64,000 bases of DNA from an uncultured Parabacteroides sp. (GCF_947855115.1 NZ_CANTZW010000005.1:62001-126000), one strand, 5' to 3'. Positions 26,867 through 35,513 are shown, counted from the stretch's first letter. Translations and numbers: made by a program. Notes: generated from the sequence alone by a model not told the origin.

Positions 26867-27349
26867 GGTATACTTTTATTGAGTGATTAGGGCAAAGGTA
26901 CAATAAGTTTTTTCAAAAACTAAGTGCGATAAAATAAAATTCTTTCATAAAGGCCTCTCTTTATTATAAGAATTTGTAATAGAAGTTGAGTACCATAGTC
27001 TGCGGCGAACTCTGTCACTCAATTTTCTGATTGTTATTGCTCACATCCGGCTATCAAAAACAGGATCATGATTGAGGTTGTGATTATTGCTTTCATGTTA
27101 GTATATTTTTTAGGTAGCCTTGTAGCAAACATACATATCTTCTTTTATTAAAACAAAATGTTCTGTACGATATATTCGTAAACATGTCGCTAAATATTTG
27201 TTTGCGATTATTTCGTAAGAAAGAAAGGATAATATTACACTAAAATCCTTCTTTTGGGAGATAATCAATGGAATCCCGGATATTCGCTATCCTCACGGCA
27301 TGGAGCAGGCGTTTTTTTGTCCACTACCTCTTCGCTGGCGGCTATATTG
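26867..27349. other. Intergenic region holding only a mini-lipoprotein ORF
   Basis: 483 bases between the ROK gene start and the end of the second propeller gene. It contains the ROK promoter (26893-26900), an imperfect palindrome at 26904-26923, and the mini-ORF at 27034-27096. Directly after the propeller stop an open stretch down to 27265 could encode NDNIAASEEVVDKK and PAPCREDSEYPGF, but it has no start codon. Confidence 0.5.
27034..27096 (-). pseudogene. 20-residue lipoprotein leader, probably a truncated propeller lipoprotein
   Basis: ATG at 27096 opens 20 codons that form a lipoprotein signal ending LIAGCEQ, then TAA. The leader aligns with those of the neighbouring propeller lipoproteins (MK.IITIS...L.F...GCG pattern). 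The gene therefore looks like one that lost everything after the acylated cysteine. It could instead be a true micro-lipoprotein. No further propeller sequence is recognisable downstream. Confidence 0.5.
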
Positions 27350-28525
27350 TCATTTTTTGCATTTTGCGAGCATAATCACCGGATTGGACTCTTCATCCAA
27401 TTTGGCCGCTATCTCTTTCAGTTTGTCTTTCAGTTGTCCTTTTCCGTAAGCCTCGACAAGTTCGTGAGCTTGCAAGGGCTGTCCAATTACGAATTCCTGA
27501 TCTAAAGGTCTCGACGTCATATCCACTTCTCTTTTACTGGTATAATCTCCATTGTATATTTTAGGTATGAATAAAGAATTTTCCAGTCTGTCGTACATCA
27601 ATCCGGAAGTTGGAAACCCTCTCCCTGTTTCAAAATTAAATTCCGCCTTGAACAGGCTCATGAAATAATAACGGTCGGTAAAAACGGTCGGTATAAGAAA
27701 TACTTCAGGAGGATCCATGGCGTGTATGGAGGGAGTTCTTACGATAAGGGGGATTGTCGTATTGGCATCCGGCAAATAGTGGTATATGGTATCGGACGAT
27801 GTCTCCATAAGTACCCAATTGGCATGATCCGGGATTATTTGGTACACGGTGGTTGGTGCCGGAACAGCCCAAGCCTCCCCATCTCTTGCGACCGGGCTTT
27901 TAATTTCATCAAAAGGAACTGATATTTTCCGGGTGATGCTTCCATCCTGCTTGGAAAAGATCAAATAATATGGATGTATGGCGTTTGACGGGTTTTCCAG
28001 ACTATTATCCGGTACATAAGAAATCAAGTTTTCCCGGTCGTAATTATACGTATTTATATGGGAATCCGTATTTGCGGCCTTGAAACTCCTTTTAAAATTT
28101 CCGTCCAGATCATATACCGAGATTTTACTTCCGGTGTAGGCTATAACGAATATCTCCTTGTTTGCCTCATCCATAACAACCTCGGTAATACCTACATATT
28201 CCTCGCCACCTTGTCCTTGCCTGTTTATCTTCTTCAAGGCTTTGCCTGTTTTTCTGTCGAAAACAAACAAATTCCCATCGTTGGCCCAGTTTGTTATTAA
28301 TATAACTTCTTCGCCAATGGCCATTACTTTACCTTGGGTAACAAACTCATCATTTGTTTCCAACGGGATGTATTCCACATTCATGAAATCCTGTAATATC
28401 AATTCCTTTTCAGGATAATTATTTGTAACATCAACTGTGATGAGTTCATTTGTTGATTGTTTATCTTTTCCACATCCCGCTAACGCAAAGAGAAGGATCG
28501 CTGAAATTGTGATTATCCATTTCAT
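27350..28525 (-). CDS. 6-bladed beta-propeller lipoprotein (paralogue 2)
   Basis: 391-residue lipoprotein (lipobox ALAGC, Cys near residue 18), intact and clearly related to the proteins at 2814-4022 and 29159-30334. Shared segments are LITVDVTNNYPEKELILQDF, MNVEYIPLETNDEFVTQG, VFDRKTGKALKKINRQGQGGEEY, VYDLDGNFKRSFK, the late TPSIHAMDPPEVFLIPTVFTDRYYFM block and the ending LDEESNPVIMLAKCKK. Function unknown; the family is usually surface- or periplasm-exposed. A TATTTTTG -7-like box lies at 28594-28587. Confidence 0.85.
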   Translation of the reverse strand: MKWIITISAILLFALAGCGKDKQSTNELITVDVTNNYPEKELILQDFMNVEYIPLETNDEFVTQGKVMAIGEEVILITNWANDGNLFVFDRKTGKALKKINRQGQGGEEYVGITEVVMDEANKEIFVIAYTGSKISVYDLDGNFKRSFKAANTDSHINTYNYDRENLISYVPDNSLENPSNAIHPYYLIFSKQDGSITRKISVPFDEIKSPVARDGEAWAVPAPTTVYQIIPDHANWVLMETSSDTIYHYLPDANTTIPLIVRTPSIHAMDPPEVFLIPTVFTDRYYFMSLFKAEFNFETGRGFPTSGLMYDRLENSLFIPKIYNGDYTSKREVDMTSRPLDQEFVIGQPLQAHELVEAYGKGQLKDKLKEIAAKLDEESNPVIMLAKCKK

Positions 28526-28685
28526 TATTTTTACGATTTAAGGTTAAACACTTAGGGTGATACGTTCGCTCAATCATGCCTAATTACAAAAATAGGTTAT
28601 TTTTTCTCGACATCTCTTCTTTTTGCTCAAAACTTATAACGGTGAATGGAATTCTATCCGTTATTTACATAATTTAGGCAAAGGC

Positions 28686-29054
28686 TTAGCAATGGATGTT
28701 GTTTCCTCTCGCTATCTTGCTATCTTGTGGGTCACTTATCAAAAGGTCGAATAGTTCGTTTATTTCCGGGTCGTTGATTCCCGGATCATCCTTTCCGGAC
28801 TCCAGATGCCAGCTGACCCATGTTTGTCCTTCCAGTTTATCCAGATTATTCTCTAGCTCATAATGTAATGTGGGAAGGTGAAAAACGACTATAGTCGCTT
28901 GTTGGAAATATTTCCTGTCGGTGGTTATCACCCAATCAACGGGTATATCCTCTATTTTCAACTGTAGATCTTCCCCATTTATCGTGTTGAATACGAGCAT
29001 CACTTTTTTACCAGCCTTTATTTGGCAATCTACGCCTATTACCCAATCAGACAC
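28686..29054 (-). pseudogene. Truncated glycosyltransferase family 10 (fucosyltransferase) N-terminal fragment
   Basis: 122 codons opening with GTG at 29054. The central part, ATIVVFHLPTLHYELENNLDKL then GQTWVSWHLES and NDPEINELFDL, resembles the N-terminal acceptor-binding region of GT10 alpha-1,3-fucosyltransferases, where the GQ.W...S.ES motif is characteristic. The C-terminal GDP-fucose-binding domain is absent: the frame ends after ISDPQDSKIARGNN. The reading frame is blocked by a stop just upstream, so the N-terminus is also lost. It probably cannot be active. It overlaps the LanC-like fragment. Confidence 0.5.
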
Positions 29055-29140
29055 ACGTTTTGACTAATTCTATGAAATCCTGGGCATTTTGTTAATGTTC
29101 CATTTAAAAGAAGCCAATCTGCAATTTTTGTTAGTTCCAT
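29039..29140 (-). pseudogene. N-terminal fragment resembling a LanC-like (lanthionine synthetase C) protein
   Basis: ATG at 29140 opens 33 codons beginning MELTKIADWLLLNGTLTKCPG. This resembles the N-terminal segment of Bacteroidota LanC-like proteins (IADWL..N..L...PGL.HGK.GIA...). The similarity stops at PGF, where the sequence runs into the GT10-like fragment. The join looks like a deletion or recombination scar. Identification from such a short piece is tentative. It starts 18 bases after the stop of the propeller gene, in operon spacing. Confidence 0.35.
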
Positions 29141-29158
29141 AATAATTACTCTAGGCAG

Positions 29159-30334
29159 TTACTTTCTTTGTTTATATTTTGCAATCATAAGAACTGGATT
29201 GGATTCCTCATCTAAGCTGGCTGCAATCTCTTTTAATTTGCCTTTCAAATTTCCATTTTTATAGGCATCAACTAGATCAGGTGTTTCTAATGTCTTAACA
29301 AAGGCTATTTCTTTATTTATAAAGGCTATTCCTCCATAACCTAAACTTACAAATTCTTTATGCACATAATCAGTATTATAAAGAGAGTATTCATAGATAA
29401 TATTTTCTTTCATATCATACATTAAATCTGTTCTTGGAAGTCCTACCCGACTTGAAAAATCATATACTTTCTTTACTGTCTGCATAAAATAGTAGCGATC
29501 AGTAAGAACTGATGGATATAGAAATATCTCGGTTTCCATTGATTGTATGGAAGGAGTTCTTGCTATAAAAGGAACAACTCTTTTATCAGTAAAAACCCGA
29601 TATATCGTATCTGATGAGTGATCCATTAAAATCCATGAATCATGAAATGGAACAAATTCTTCATTTCGAGGTCTTGCAGATTTAGTCTGTTCCTTATTAA
29701 TAATTAAACTGGTTTTTTTCTTGTCATATGGAATATGAATTTCTTTGATAAGTCTTCCGTCCTGTTTTGAGATAATATAAAATATATTTTTGATTTCATC
29801 GGTAAATAAATTGTCTCCATCATTACAGATCAAATAGTCACTTCCTAAATTGAAAACCCGATCATAGGATGCCCCTTCTATATTTTTAAAACTTCGTTTA
29901 AAATTCCCTTGTAGATCATATATATATACTTTTTTAGATCGATTATCAACTACAAATAATTCTTCATGTTCTTCATCTAGGGTAACTCGCAAAAGAAAAC
30001 TATATTCTTCGGAACCAGCACCTTGCCTATTTATTTTTCTAATACCTTTTCCTTTTCGATCAAAAATGAATATATCACCATCTGAAGATAATTTCAGATT
30101 TCTGACAATAATCATATCCTTACTGATATCTTGCATATACCCCATAGTCGTAAACGTACGACTGGTATCTAGCGGGATATAATCTATATCAAATATATCT
30201 TGGAGAGCAAATTCTTTTTGAGGGTAATCTTTTGTGACATCTATTGTGAGCAAATCTTTACTTTGTTGCATATTTACACAGCTTCCACTCAAAATAGAAA
30301 GGAGGATAGATAATGCTATAATTTTATTTTTCAT
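29159..30334 (-). CDS. 6-bladed beta-propeller lipoprotein (paralogue 3)
   Basis: 391-residue lipoprotein (lipobox LSGSC, Cys near residue 19) of the same family as the two others. Shared stretches are LLTIDVTKDYPQKEF, FDIDYIPLDTSRTF, IFDRKGKGIRKINRQGAGSEEY, IYDLQGNFKRSFK, TPSIQSMETEIFLYPSVLTDRYYFMQ and LDEESNPVLMIAKYKQRK. Base composition is visibly richer in A/T than the flanking operons, which suggests separate acquisition. It follows the DUF3244-like fragment by 19 bases and precedes the LanC- and GT10-like fragments, all on the same strand. Confidence 0.85.
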   Translation of the reverse strand: MKNKIIALSILLSILSGSCVNMQQSKDLLTIDVTKDYPQKEFALQDIFDIDYIPLDTSRTFTTMGYMQDISKDMIIVRNLKLSSDGDIFIFDRKGKGIRKINRQGAGSEEYSFLLRVTLDEEHEELFVVDNRSKKVYIYDLQGNFKRSFKNIEGASYDRVFNLGSDYLICNDGDNLFTDEIKNIFYIISKQDGRLIKEIHIPYDKKKTSLIINKEQTKSARPRNEEFVPFHDSWILMDHSSDTIYRVFTDKRVVPFIARTPSIQSMETEIFLYPSVLTDRYYFMQTVKKVYDFSSRVGLPRTDLMYDMKENIIYEYSLYNTDYVHKEFVSLGYGGIAFINKEIAFVKTLETPDLVDAYKNGNLKGKLKEIAASLDEESNPVLMIAKYKQRK

Positions 30335-30353
30335 TACTTTTTATATTTTAGGA

Positions 30354-30545
30354 TTAAAGATTTTCACAATTTATAAAATGTATGCTCAATAGATTTCCGT
30401 CGATTGATAATGTTGGAGGAGCAGGAGTGACAGAGCGATAATAATCGTCATGCCATTCGCCTTTGGTCGGTACATTATCTCCATAAACAGACAGTGGCGA
30501 AAAGAGACCAAATAGCATCAATAAGGTTAATAATTTTGTTTTCAT
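30354..30545 (-). CDS. Short exported protein, probably truncated DUF3244-like
   Basis: 63 residues starting at the ATG at 30545. A signal peptide (LLTLLMLFGLFSPLSVYG) is followed by about 40 residues with KGEWHDDYYRS and PPTLSIDGNLLSIHFIN. The layout (basic/aromatic patch, then a proline and a LDGNxLSIxF strand) resembles the start of DUF3244-type small secreted proteins, which are normally 100-130 residues. This one stops halfway through the expected beta domain. It lies just before a propeller gene, as such small proteins often do in Bacteroidota. Confidence 0.45.
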   Translation of the reverse strand: MKTKLLTLLMLFGLFSPLSVYGDNVPTKGEWHDDYYRSVTPAPPTLSIDGNLLSIHFINCENL

Positions 30546-30708
30546 AATATTTTGTTTTTCTTTTTGTAAAAGAAAAGCTTTATTCTCTGATAACAATGCT
30601 TTTCCCGGAGAAGGTATACTTCGATACCATTTGAAGTATATCTTCTCCGGAGATGGGATATATATTTCATCGGCAAGGTAAGCGTATCCGGACGCAAATA
30701 GGCCTTTT

Positions 30709-32277
30709 TCACCTTACCAGCCACTTCTCTATATTACGGGTCTCGGAAGAGAAATTCACGCCGATCTTGAATACCTCCCGATCGTCTCCGGCGAAGGGTA
30801 GGGCGTAGCCTTTTTCCTCGATCTGCCGTAGGGCTTCCTCGGCGGTTCCGTTCAGCTTGAACTCCATGATATATACATAGTGATCGGTTTGCAAGATGAG
30901 GTCGATACGCCCGTTCGAGGTATGGTACTCCACTTGCGTGTACAGGCCGACCAGCTTGAATACGATGAAAAGGACGTTCTGGTAATGCAGCTCCGTGTCC
31001 CGTTCCGGCTTTTGCCCGGCGATCATCTCGTAGGGGGTGTCGGCGAAGAAACTTTGGAGGCGGTGGAAGAAGGCGTCGTAATTGCCATTTCTTACTTCCC
31101 GGACGAATTGCCCGATCTCGAAAGGTGTTTTGGATGTACTTACATTCGTATAGAAGGGAAGTAAGTATTTGATAAAACCTTCCTCTACCTCTAGGTTTGG
31201 GAAACCTAATTTGTAGATTCCGAACTCGGGCTCATATCCCTTTATCGTAAGGTATCCGCTTTGGTAGATAACAGGTATGGGGTTGCTAGAGGCAGAGTCG
31301 ATGCTGTTGAGCACATCAGCGTCGGTCTCGGTGTTCGCCATCTCGTATAGGTCATAATGAGTATGCTTGAGCAACTCCACGAGATAGGAGGGAGTCCCGG
31401 TCTCGAACCAATAGTCTCCGAATTTCCTTCTGGCGAAGGTATTCAATAGGCTGAAAGGGTTGTACATGCCGATGGAGTCCTCCACGAAATGGTATCCGTC
31501 GTACCGCTCTTTTAGTTTCTGGCAGGTTTCCTCATATGTCATTTTTTGCGTGTTGCTCAGTTCCTTCACTTCGTTTTCCAGATAGGCATGTATCTCTTTC
31601 TCCGTGATGCCACATATCTCGACGTACCGATTATCCATCGATATGTCCATGAGGTTATTGAGGTCGCTGAACACGCTCACTTTGCCGAACTTGGTCACGC
31701 CTGTAAGTAGGGCGAAGCGGATGGCCCTATCCATGGTCTTCAATACGCCGTAGAAGGGTTTGAGCATGTTGCGGAGCCGGTTTTGCATCTCCTCGTCGTG
31801 CAAGTTTTGTATCAAGGGCTTGTCGTACTCGTCTATGAGGATCACGGCCCGCTGCCCGGTTTTGCGGTAGGCACGGTCGATGATTCCGGCGAAACGGAGG
31901 GGCAGTGTCACTTCCGATGGACGTGTTCCATATTCGTCTTCGTACCGGGACAGGATGTCGTTTAATATCTTATATAAACTATCCGGAGAGTCATATTGGG
32001 AGATATTCAGGTCAAAATGGAGGATTGGGTATTCTTTCCAGTCCTTTTCCAGTTTCTCCATCGCCAGTCCTTCGAACAGCTCCTTTTTTCCTTGGAAATA
32101 GGCCTCCAGTGTAGACAGCAACAGGCTTTTCCCGAAGCGCCGGGGGCGGCTGAGGAAATAGTAGCTTCCGGTTGTCGCCAATTGATAGACCAAGGCTGTC
32201 TTATCGATATAGAGATAGCCGTCCTTGCGAATCTTTTCGAAGTTTTGTATGCCGATGGGATAAATTGTCTGGTTCAT
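30709..32277 (-). CDS. AAA-ATPase with C-terminal PD-(D/E)XK nuclease-like domain (DUF1703 type)
   Basis: 522-residue protein of a family present in many copies in gut Bacteroidota, with no settled function. The N-terminal AAA domain (about 5-210) shows GYLYIDKTALVYQL, the P-loop SRPRRFGKSLLLSTL, Walker B ILIDEYDKPL and the sensor region ALLTGVTKFGKVSVFSDLNN. The C-terminal domain has the restriction-like core GRIDLILQTD, then YIMEFKL, consistent with the D...ExK catalytic residues. It is separated from neighbours by gaps and is probably monocistronic; a TAACTTTG -7-like box is at 32314-32307. Family members have been suggested to be mobile or defence-related, which is unproven. Confidence 0.85.
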   Translation of the reverse strand: MNQTIYPIGIQNFEKIRKDGYLYIDKTALVYQLATTGSYYFLSRPRRFGKSLLLSTLEAYFQGKKELFEGLAMEKLEKDWKEYPILHFDLNISQYDSPDSLYKILNDILSRYEDEYGTRPSEVTLPLRFAGIIDRAYRKTGQRAVILIDEYDKPLIQNLHDEEMQNRLRNMLKPFYGVLKTMDRAIRFALLTGVTKFGKVSVFSDLNNLMDISMDNRYVEICGITEKEIHAYLENEVKELSNTQKMTYEETCQKLKERYDGYHFVEDSIGMYNPFSLLNTFARRKFGDYWFETGTPSYLVELLKHTHYDLYEMANTETDADVLNSIDSASSNPIPVIYQSGYLTIKGYEPEFGIYKLGFPNLEVEEGFIKYLLPFYTNVSTSKTPFEIGQFVREVRNGNYDAFFHRLQSFFADTPYEMIAGQKPERDTELHYQNVLFIVFKLVGLYTQVEYHTSNGRIDLILQTDHYVYIMEFKLNGTAEEALRQIEEKGYALPFAGDDREVFKIGVNFSSETRNIEKWLVR

Positions 32278-32440
32278 ATCGTCCTGTGTTTTATGCGATT
32301 TATAAACAAAGTTACATAAAAGATGGGAGAGGGACCGTACTTTTTGAAGTAAATTTTCAACAATAACTTTTTGGTATGAAGTTGATTTGTAAATTGCTGA
32401 TAGTTAGGTGAATGTGTAAGCTTGTCGGAATCCCGTGAAA

Positions 32441-32506
32441 ACACGTACATGTTTTCATGGATTCACGTACGTGTTTTCGGGAATTCATGTACGTGTTTTC
32501 CGGAAA
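32441..32506. repeat. Three consecutive 22-bp near-palindromic units, array 2
   Basis: Units at 32441-32462, 32463-32484 and 32485-32506 begin ACACGTACATGTTTTC, TCACGTACGTGTTTTC and TCATGTACGTGTTTTC. Each core (AAAACACGTACATGTTTT type) is almost its own reverse complement. Size, period and orientation match the array at 9770-9835. It lies about 107 bp upstream of the GH31 ATG. Confidence 0.8.
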
Positions 32507-32520
32507 GCATTTGGAATAAT

Positions 32521-32550
32521 TATGTAACAAAAGTTTATGGTTATGTTTCA
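32521..32550 (+). promoter_or_regulatory. TATGTAACA box upstream of the GH31 gene
   Basis: TATGTAACA at 32521-32529, with a looser copy TTATGTTTCA at 32541-32550. The same 9-mer lies upstream of the SusC gene and of the alpha-galactosidase gene. It may be a target of the locus HTCS. Confidence 0.45.
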
Positions 32551-32612
32551 ACTTACATAGTTGCGTGATCTTATGAATTTCTTTCATTTATATTTGCTAT
32601 CCGGAATTCAAT

Positions 32613-35459
32613 ATGAAATGTAGAGAGACCATGAAAAAAAATCTGTTAGCTTCGTTGCTTTTCTTGTTTGTTGTCGGTTCATCGGAATGTTTAGGGATTA
32701 ATTATGTTACGGTGGAAGACGGTATTATTGTGAATGTTCCGGAAGGGAAAATGCGGTTGCGTGTGTATTCAGACCGGATCGTGCGAGTGACGGTATCGCC
32801 GGTTGATACCTTTTCTACACGCCCCAGCTTAATCCTTTCGGATAAGGTTGAGCCATCATCTGCGTTCAAGGTGTCTGAGGCGGGTGATACAATAGAGGTT
32901 AAGACAAATGAGTTGATCGCTCAAGTATGCCCGGTAAGCGGTTCCGTGAGGTTCCTGGACAAGAACCGGGAACTTGTTTTGTGCGAGCGTTCCCGGAATG
33001 GCCGTAAGATGACAGAAGCCGTAGTCGGGGGAGAGAAAACATGGAATGTACGCCAGCAATGGGAATCGCCGCGAGATGAGGTGATACTTGGTTTGGGGCA
33101 TCATCAAAATGACCGGTTTAATTTAAGGGGGGTAGATATTGACTTATGGCAGGAGAATTGGGAGATTGTCGTTCCTTTTTTTACTTCCAGCAGGGGATAT
33201 GGTATTCTATGGGATAATTATTCACATTCCCGTTTCGGATTCCCGGTGACACAAGATTTTATCCCTTGTGATAGATTGTATGATAAAGAAGGGGTACAAG
33301 GGGCGTTGACCGGTTCTTATTATGACGGTCCCGATTTTGACGCGTTGAAGGTCGTACGCCGCGATTCTGTCGTTAATTTTGATTTCAAGACCTTCGGGCC
33401 CCAACAAGATAATTCGTTCACTACAGATCCGGACTGGGTATCCAAGCCTTTATCCCGGGAGATCAATCCGGAAAATTATACGGTTCGCTGGGAAGGAGAG
33501 GTGAAAACCTTGCATGCCGGCAAATATACGTTCAATACGTTCACGACGCATAACGTGCGTTTGTGGGTAGACGATACGTTGATAGTGGATGGCTATGGGT
33601 CTTCAAACTTATATCTGAAAGGCGACATAGAATTAAAAGCGGACACTCGTTATAAAATCAAGTATGAATGGCAAAGATCGGTCGACGATCCTATCCATGA
33701 GAAAGGTAACGGAGCGGTACAGCTACGTTGGTCGCCTCCGGCCCAGGAGCGATATGACGGTATTAACATGTGGTCGGAAGTAGGAGACGGCATCGATTAT
33801 TATTTTATCTACGGGCCCCATTTAGACAAGGTGATCGATGGCTACCGTACCCTTACGGGGGTAACGCCTTTATTGCCCCAATGGGCGTATGGATATTGGC
33901 ACTCACATATCAATATACAAAGCCAGAAGGAATACCTGGATTTGATCGGGGAGTTCCGTAGCAGGAAGATCCCTCTGGACGTGTTGGTGCAAGACCTGAA
34001 TTATTGGGTTCCTTATCCGTGGGGATCTCATAAATTTGACGAGAACCGTTATCCAGATCCTGCGGCTATGATCGAGCAGGCGCACGAGGCCCATATCCGT
34101 TATATAATCTCTGTATGGGGCATGTTTCAGAAGGGTAGCGATAACTGGAAAGAGCTTTTGGATAAAGGACTGTTGTTCAGGTATAATAACTGTAGTTTCT
34201 GGACGGATAAAGGAACATGGTACTATAACCCGTTTGACCCCAAGGGACGTGAGGTATATTGGAGCCAGATGAATCGGGACTTGTTCCGGAAAGGGGTCGA
34301 TGGCTGGTGGCTGGATGCGTCTGAGCCGGAGATATCCACGCCTGCCGATCCATTTTTGTATAAGGAGGTGATGAACAATAATCTGGGGACAGGGGCACGT
34401 TACTTAAACACCTTCTCCCTGATGCAGACGAAAGGAATCTATGAGGGGCAACGGGAGGCCGCTCCGGACAAACGTGTCGTGATCTTGGCACGTTCCGCTT
34501 TTGCCGGGCAGCAGTCGTATGCCACCGTGATGTGGACCGGCGATATAGCGGGAACATGGGACGTATTTCGCAGGCAGATCAAATGCGGGCTGAATTTCGC
34601 GATGTCTGGCTTGCCTTATTGGACGACAGATATCGGCGGGTTCTTTATAAACTCCACGGACTGGCCGTTGTTGAACCAAGATCCGGGGTATCGGGAGCTA
34701 TATACCCGTTGGTTCCAATGGGGTACTTTTTGTCCGGTCATGCGGACACATGGTTGTGGGCCTCGTCGTGAAATGTGGATTATGGGAGATGAGTCTTATC
34801 GGATACAGAAGCGTTATGATGAATTGCGGTATACCTTGAGCCCGTATATTTATTCTTTGGCGGGAAAGGTGACTCTGGACAATTACACCCTTATGCGTCC
34901 GTTGTTGATGGATTTTCGGGGAGATCGAAGGGTACATGAGATCTATGATCAATACATGTTTGGCCCGGCGTTGATGGTATGCCCCGTATTGGAGGCGGGC
35001 ATCACGTCTCGCGAGGTATATCTTCCGGCCGGAAACGATTGGTACGATTATTGGACGAACGAGCGTTTTGTAGGCGGGCAGTCAATCAACCGCGACACGC
35101 CGATAGATAATATCCCTGTCTTGGTGAGATCCGGTTCTATTATACCTTCCGGGGAGGTGATGCAATATACGGGTGAGAAAAAGCCGGAGCATTTATTGAT
35201 CACTGTCTATGTTGGCGCTGACGGGGATTTTACGCTTTACGAGGATGAGGGAGACAATTACAACTACGAGTCCGGTGCTTTCTCGCTGATCCCGATCAAC
35301 TGGGACCAGGCCTCGCGGACGTTGACTATAGCGAGCCGTAAAGGGGAGTTTCCGGGAATGTTGAAGCAACGGCGGTTTACGATTCGGTTCGTCGACGGTG
35401 AAAAGCTCTCGTCTCATGAGGTCGAGTATACCGGCGATACGATCCGGATACGGCAATAA
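32613..35459 (+). CDS. GH31 alpha-glycosidase with PA14 insertion
   Basis: 948-residue exported enzyme; a signal peptide follows either the first ATG or the one at 32631. An N-terminal beta domain is interrupted by a PA14 domain at about residues 265-385 (YTVRWEGEVKTLHAGKYTF, RLWVDDTLIVDG, YKIKYEWQR), then the GH31 barrel. The catalytic nucleophile is Asp568 in WWLDASEPE and the acid/base Asp644 in WTGDIAGTW. The DASEPE form and PA14 insert are typical of Bacteroidota alpha-xylosidases, although GH31 also contains alpha-galactosidases and alpha-glucosidases. It is the outer gene of the PUL and ends in a terminator shared with the convergent alpha-galactosidase gene. Substrate is uncertain. 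Confidence 0.88.
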   Translation: MKCRETMKKNLLASLLFLFVVGSSECLGINYVTVEDGIIVNVPEGKMRLRVYSDRIVRVTVSPVDTFSTRPSLILSDKVEPSSAFKVSEAGDTIEVKTNELIAQVCPVSGSVRFLDKNRELVLCERSRNGRKMTEAVVGGEKTWNVRQQWESPRDEVILGLGHHQNDRFNLRGVDIDLWQENWEIVVPFFTSSRGYGILWDNYSHSRFGFPVTQDFIPCDRLYDKEGVQGALTGSYYDGPDFDALKVVRRDSVVNFDFKTFGPQQDNSFTTDPDWVSKPLSREINPENYTVRWEGEVKTLHAGKYTFNTFTTHNVRLWVDDTLIVDGYGSSNLYLKGDIELKADTRYKIKYEWQRSVDDPIHEKGNGAVQLRWSPPAQERYDGINMWSEVGDGIDYYFIYGPHLDKVIDGYRTLTGVTPLLPQWAYGYWHSHINIQSQKEYLDLIGEFRSRKIPLDVLVQDLNYWVPYPWGSHKFDENRYPDPAAMIEQAHEAHIRYIISVWGMFQKGSDNWKELLDKGLLFRYNNCSFWTDKGTWYYNPFDPKGREVYWSQMNRDLFRKGVDGWWLDASEPEISTPADPFLYKEVMNNNLGTGARYLNTFSLMQTKGIYEGQREAAPDKRVVILARSAFAGQQSYATVMWTGDIAGTWDVFRRQIKCGLNFAMSGLPYWTTDIGGFFINSTDWPLLNQDPGYRELYTRWFQWGTFCPVMRTHGCGPRREMWIMGDESYRIQKRYDELRYTLSPYIYSLAGKVTLDNYTLMRPLLMDFRGDRRVHEIYDQYMFGPALMVCPVLEAGITSREVYLPAGNDWYDYWTNERFVGGQSINRDTPIDNIPVLVRSGSIIPSGEVMQYTGEKKPEHLLITVYVGADGDFTLYEDEGDNYNYESGAFSLIPINWDQASRTLTIASRKGEFPGMLKQRRFTIRFVDGEKLSSHEVEYTGDTIRIRQ

Positions 35460-35471
35460 GAGAAAAGACAA

Positions 35472-35513
35472 GGGGGATGTCGAAACCAATAAAACCGAGT
35501 TTTGACATCCCCC
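35472..35513. terminator. Bidirectional terminator between GH31 and alpha-galactosidase genes
   Basis: GGGGGATGTC (35472-35481) pairs perfectly with GACATCCCCC (35504-35513) between two convergent genes; short pyrimidine tracts lie on both outer sides. Confidence 0.65.

Noticed and set aside
27265..27349. Open stretch after the second propeller gene encoding NDNIAASEEVVDKK and PAPCREDSEYPGF
   Set aside because: It looks protein-like but has no start codon in frame and only about 28 codons; it could be a remnant of a small cysteine-containing peptide but I cannot support a gene call.
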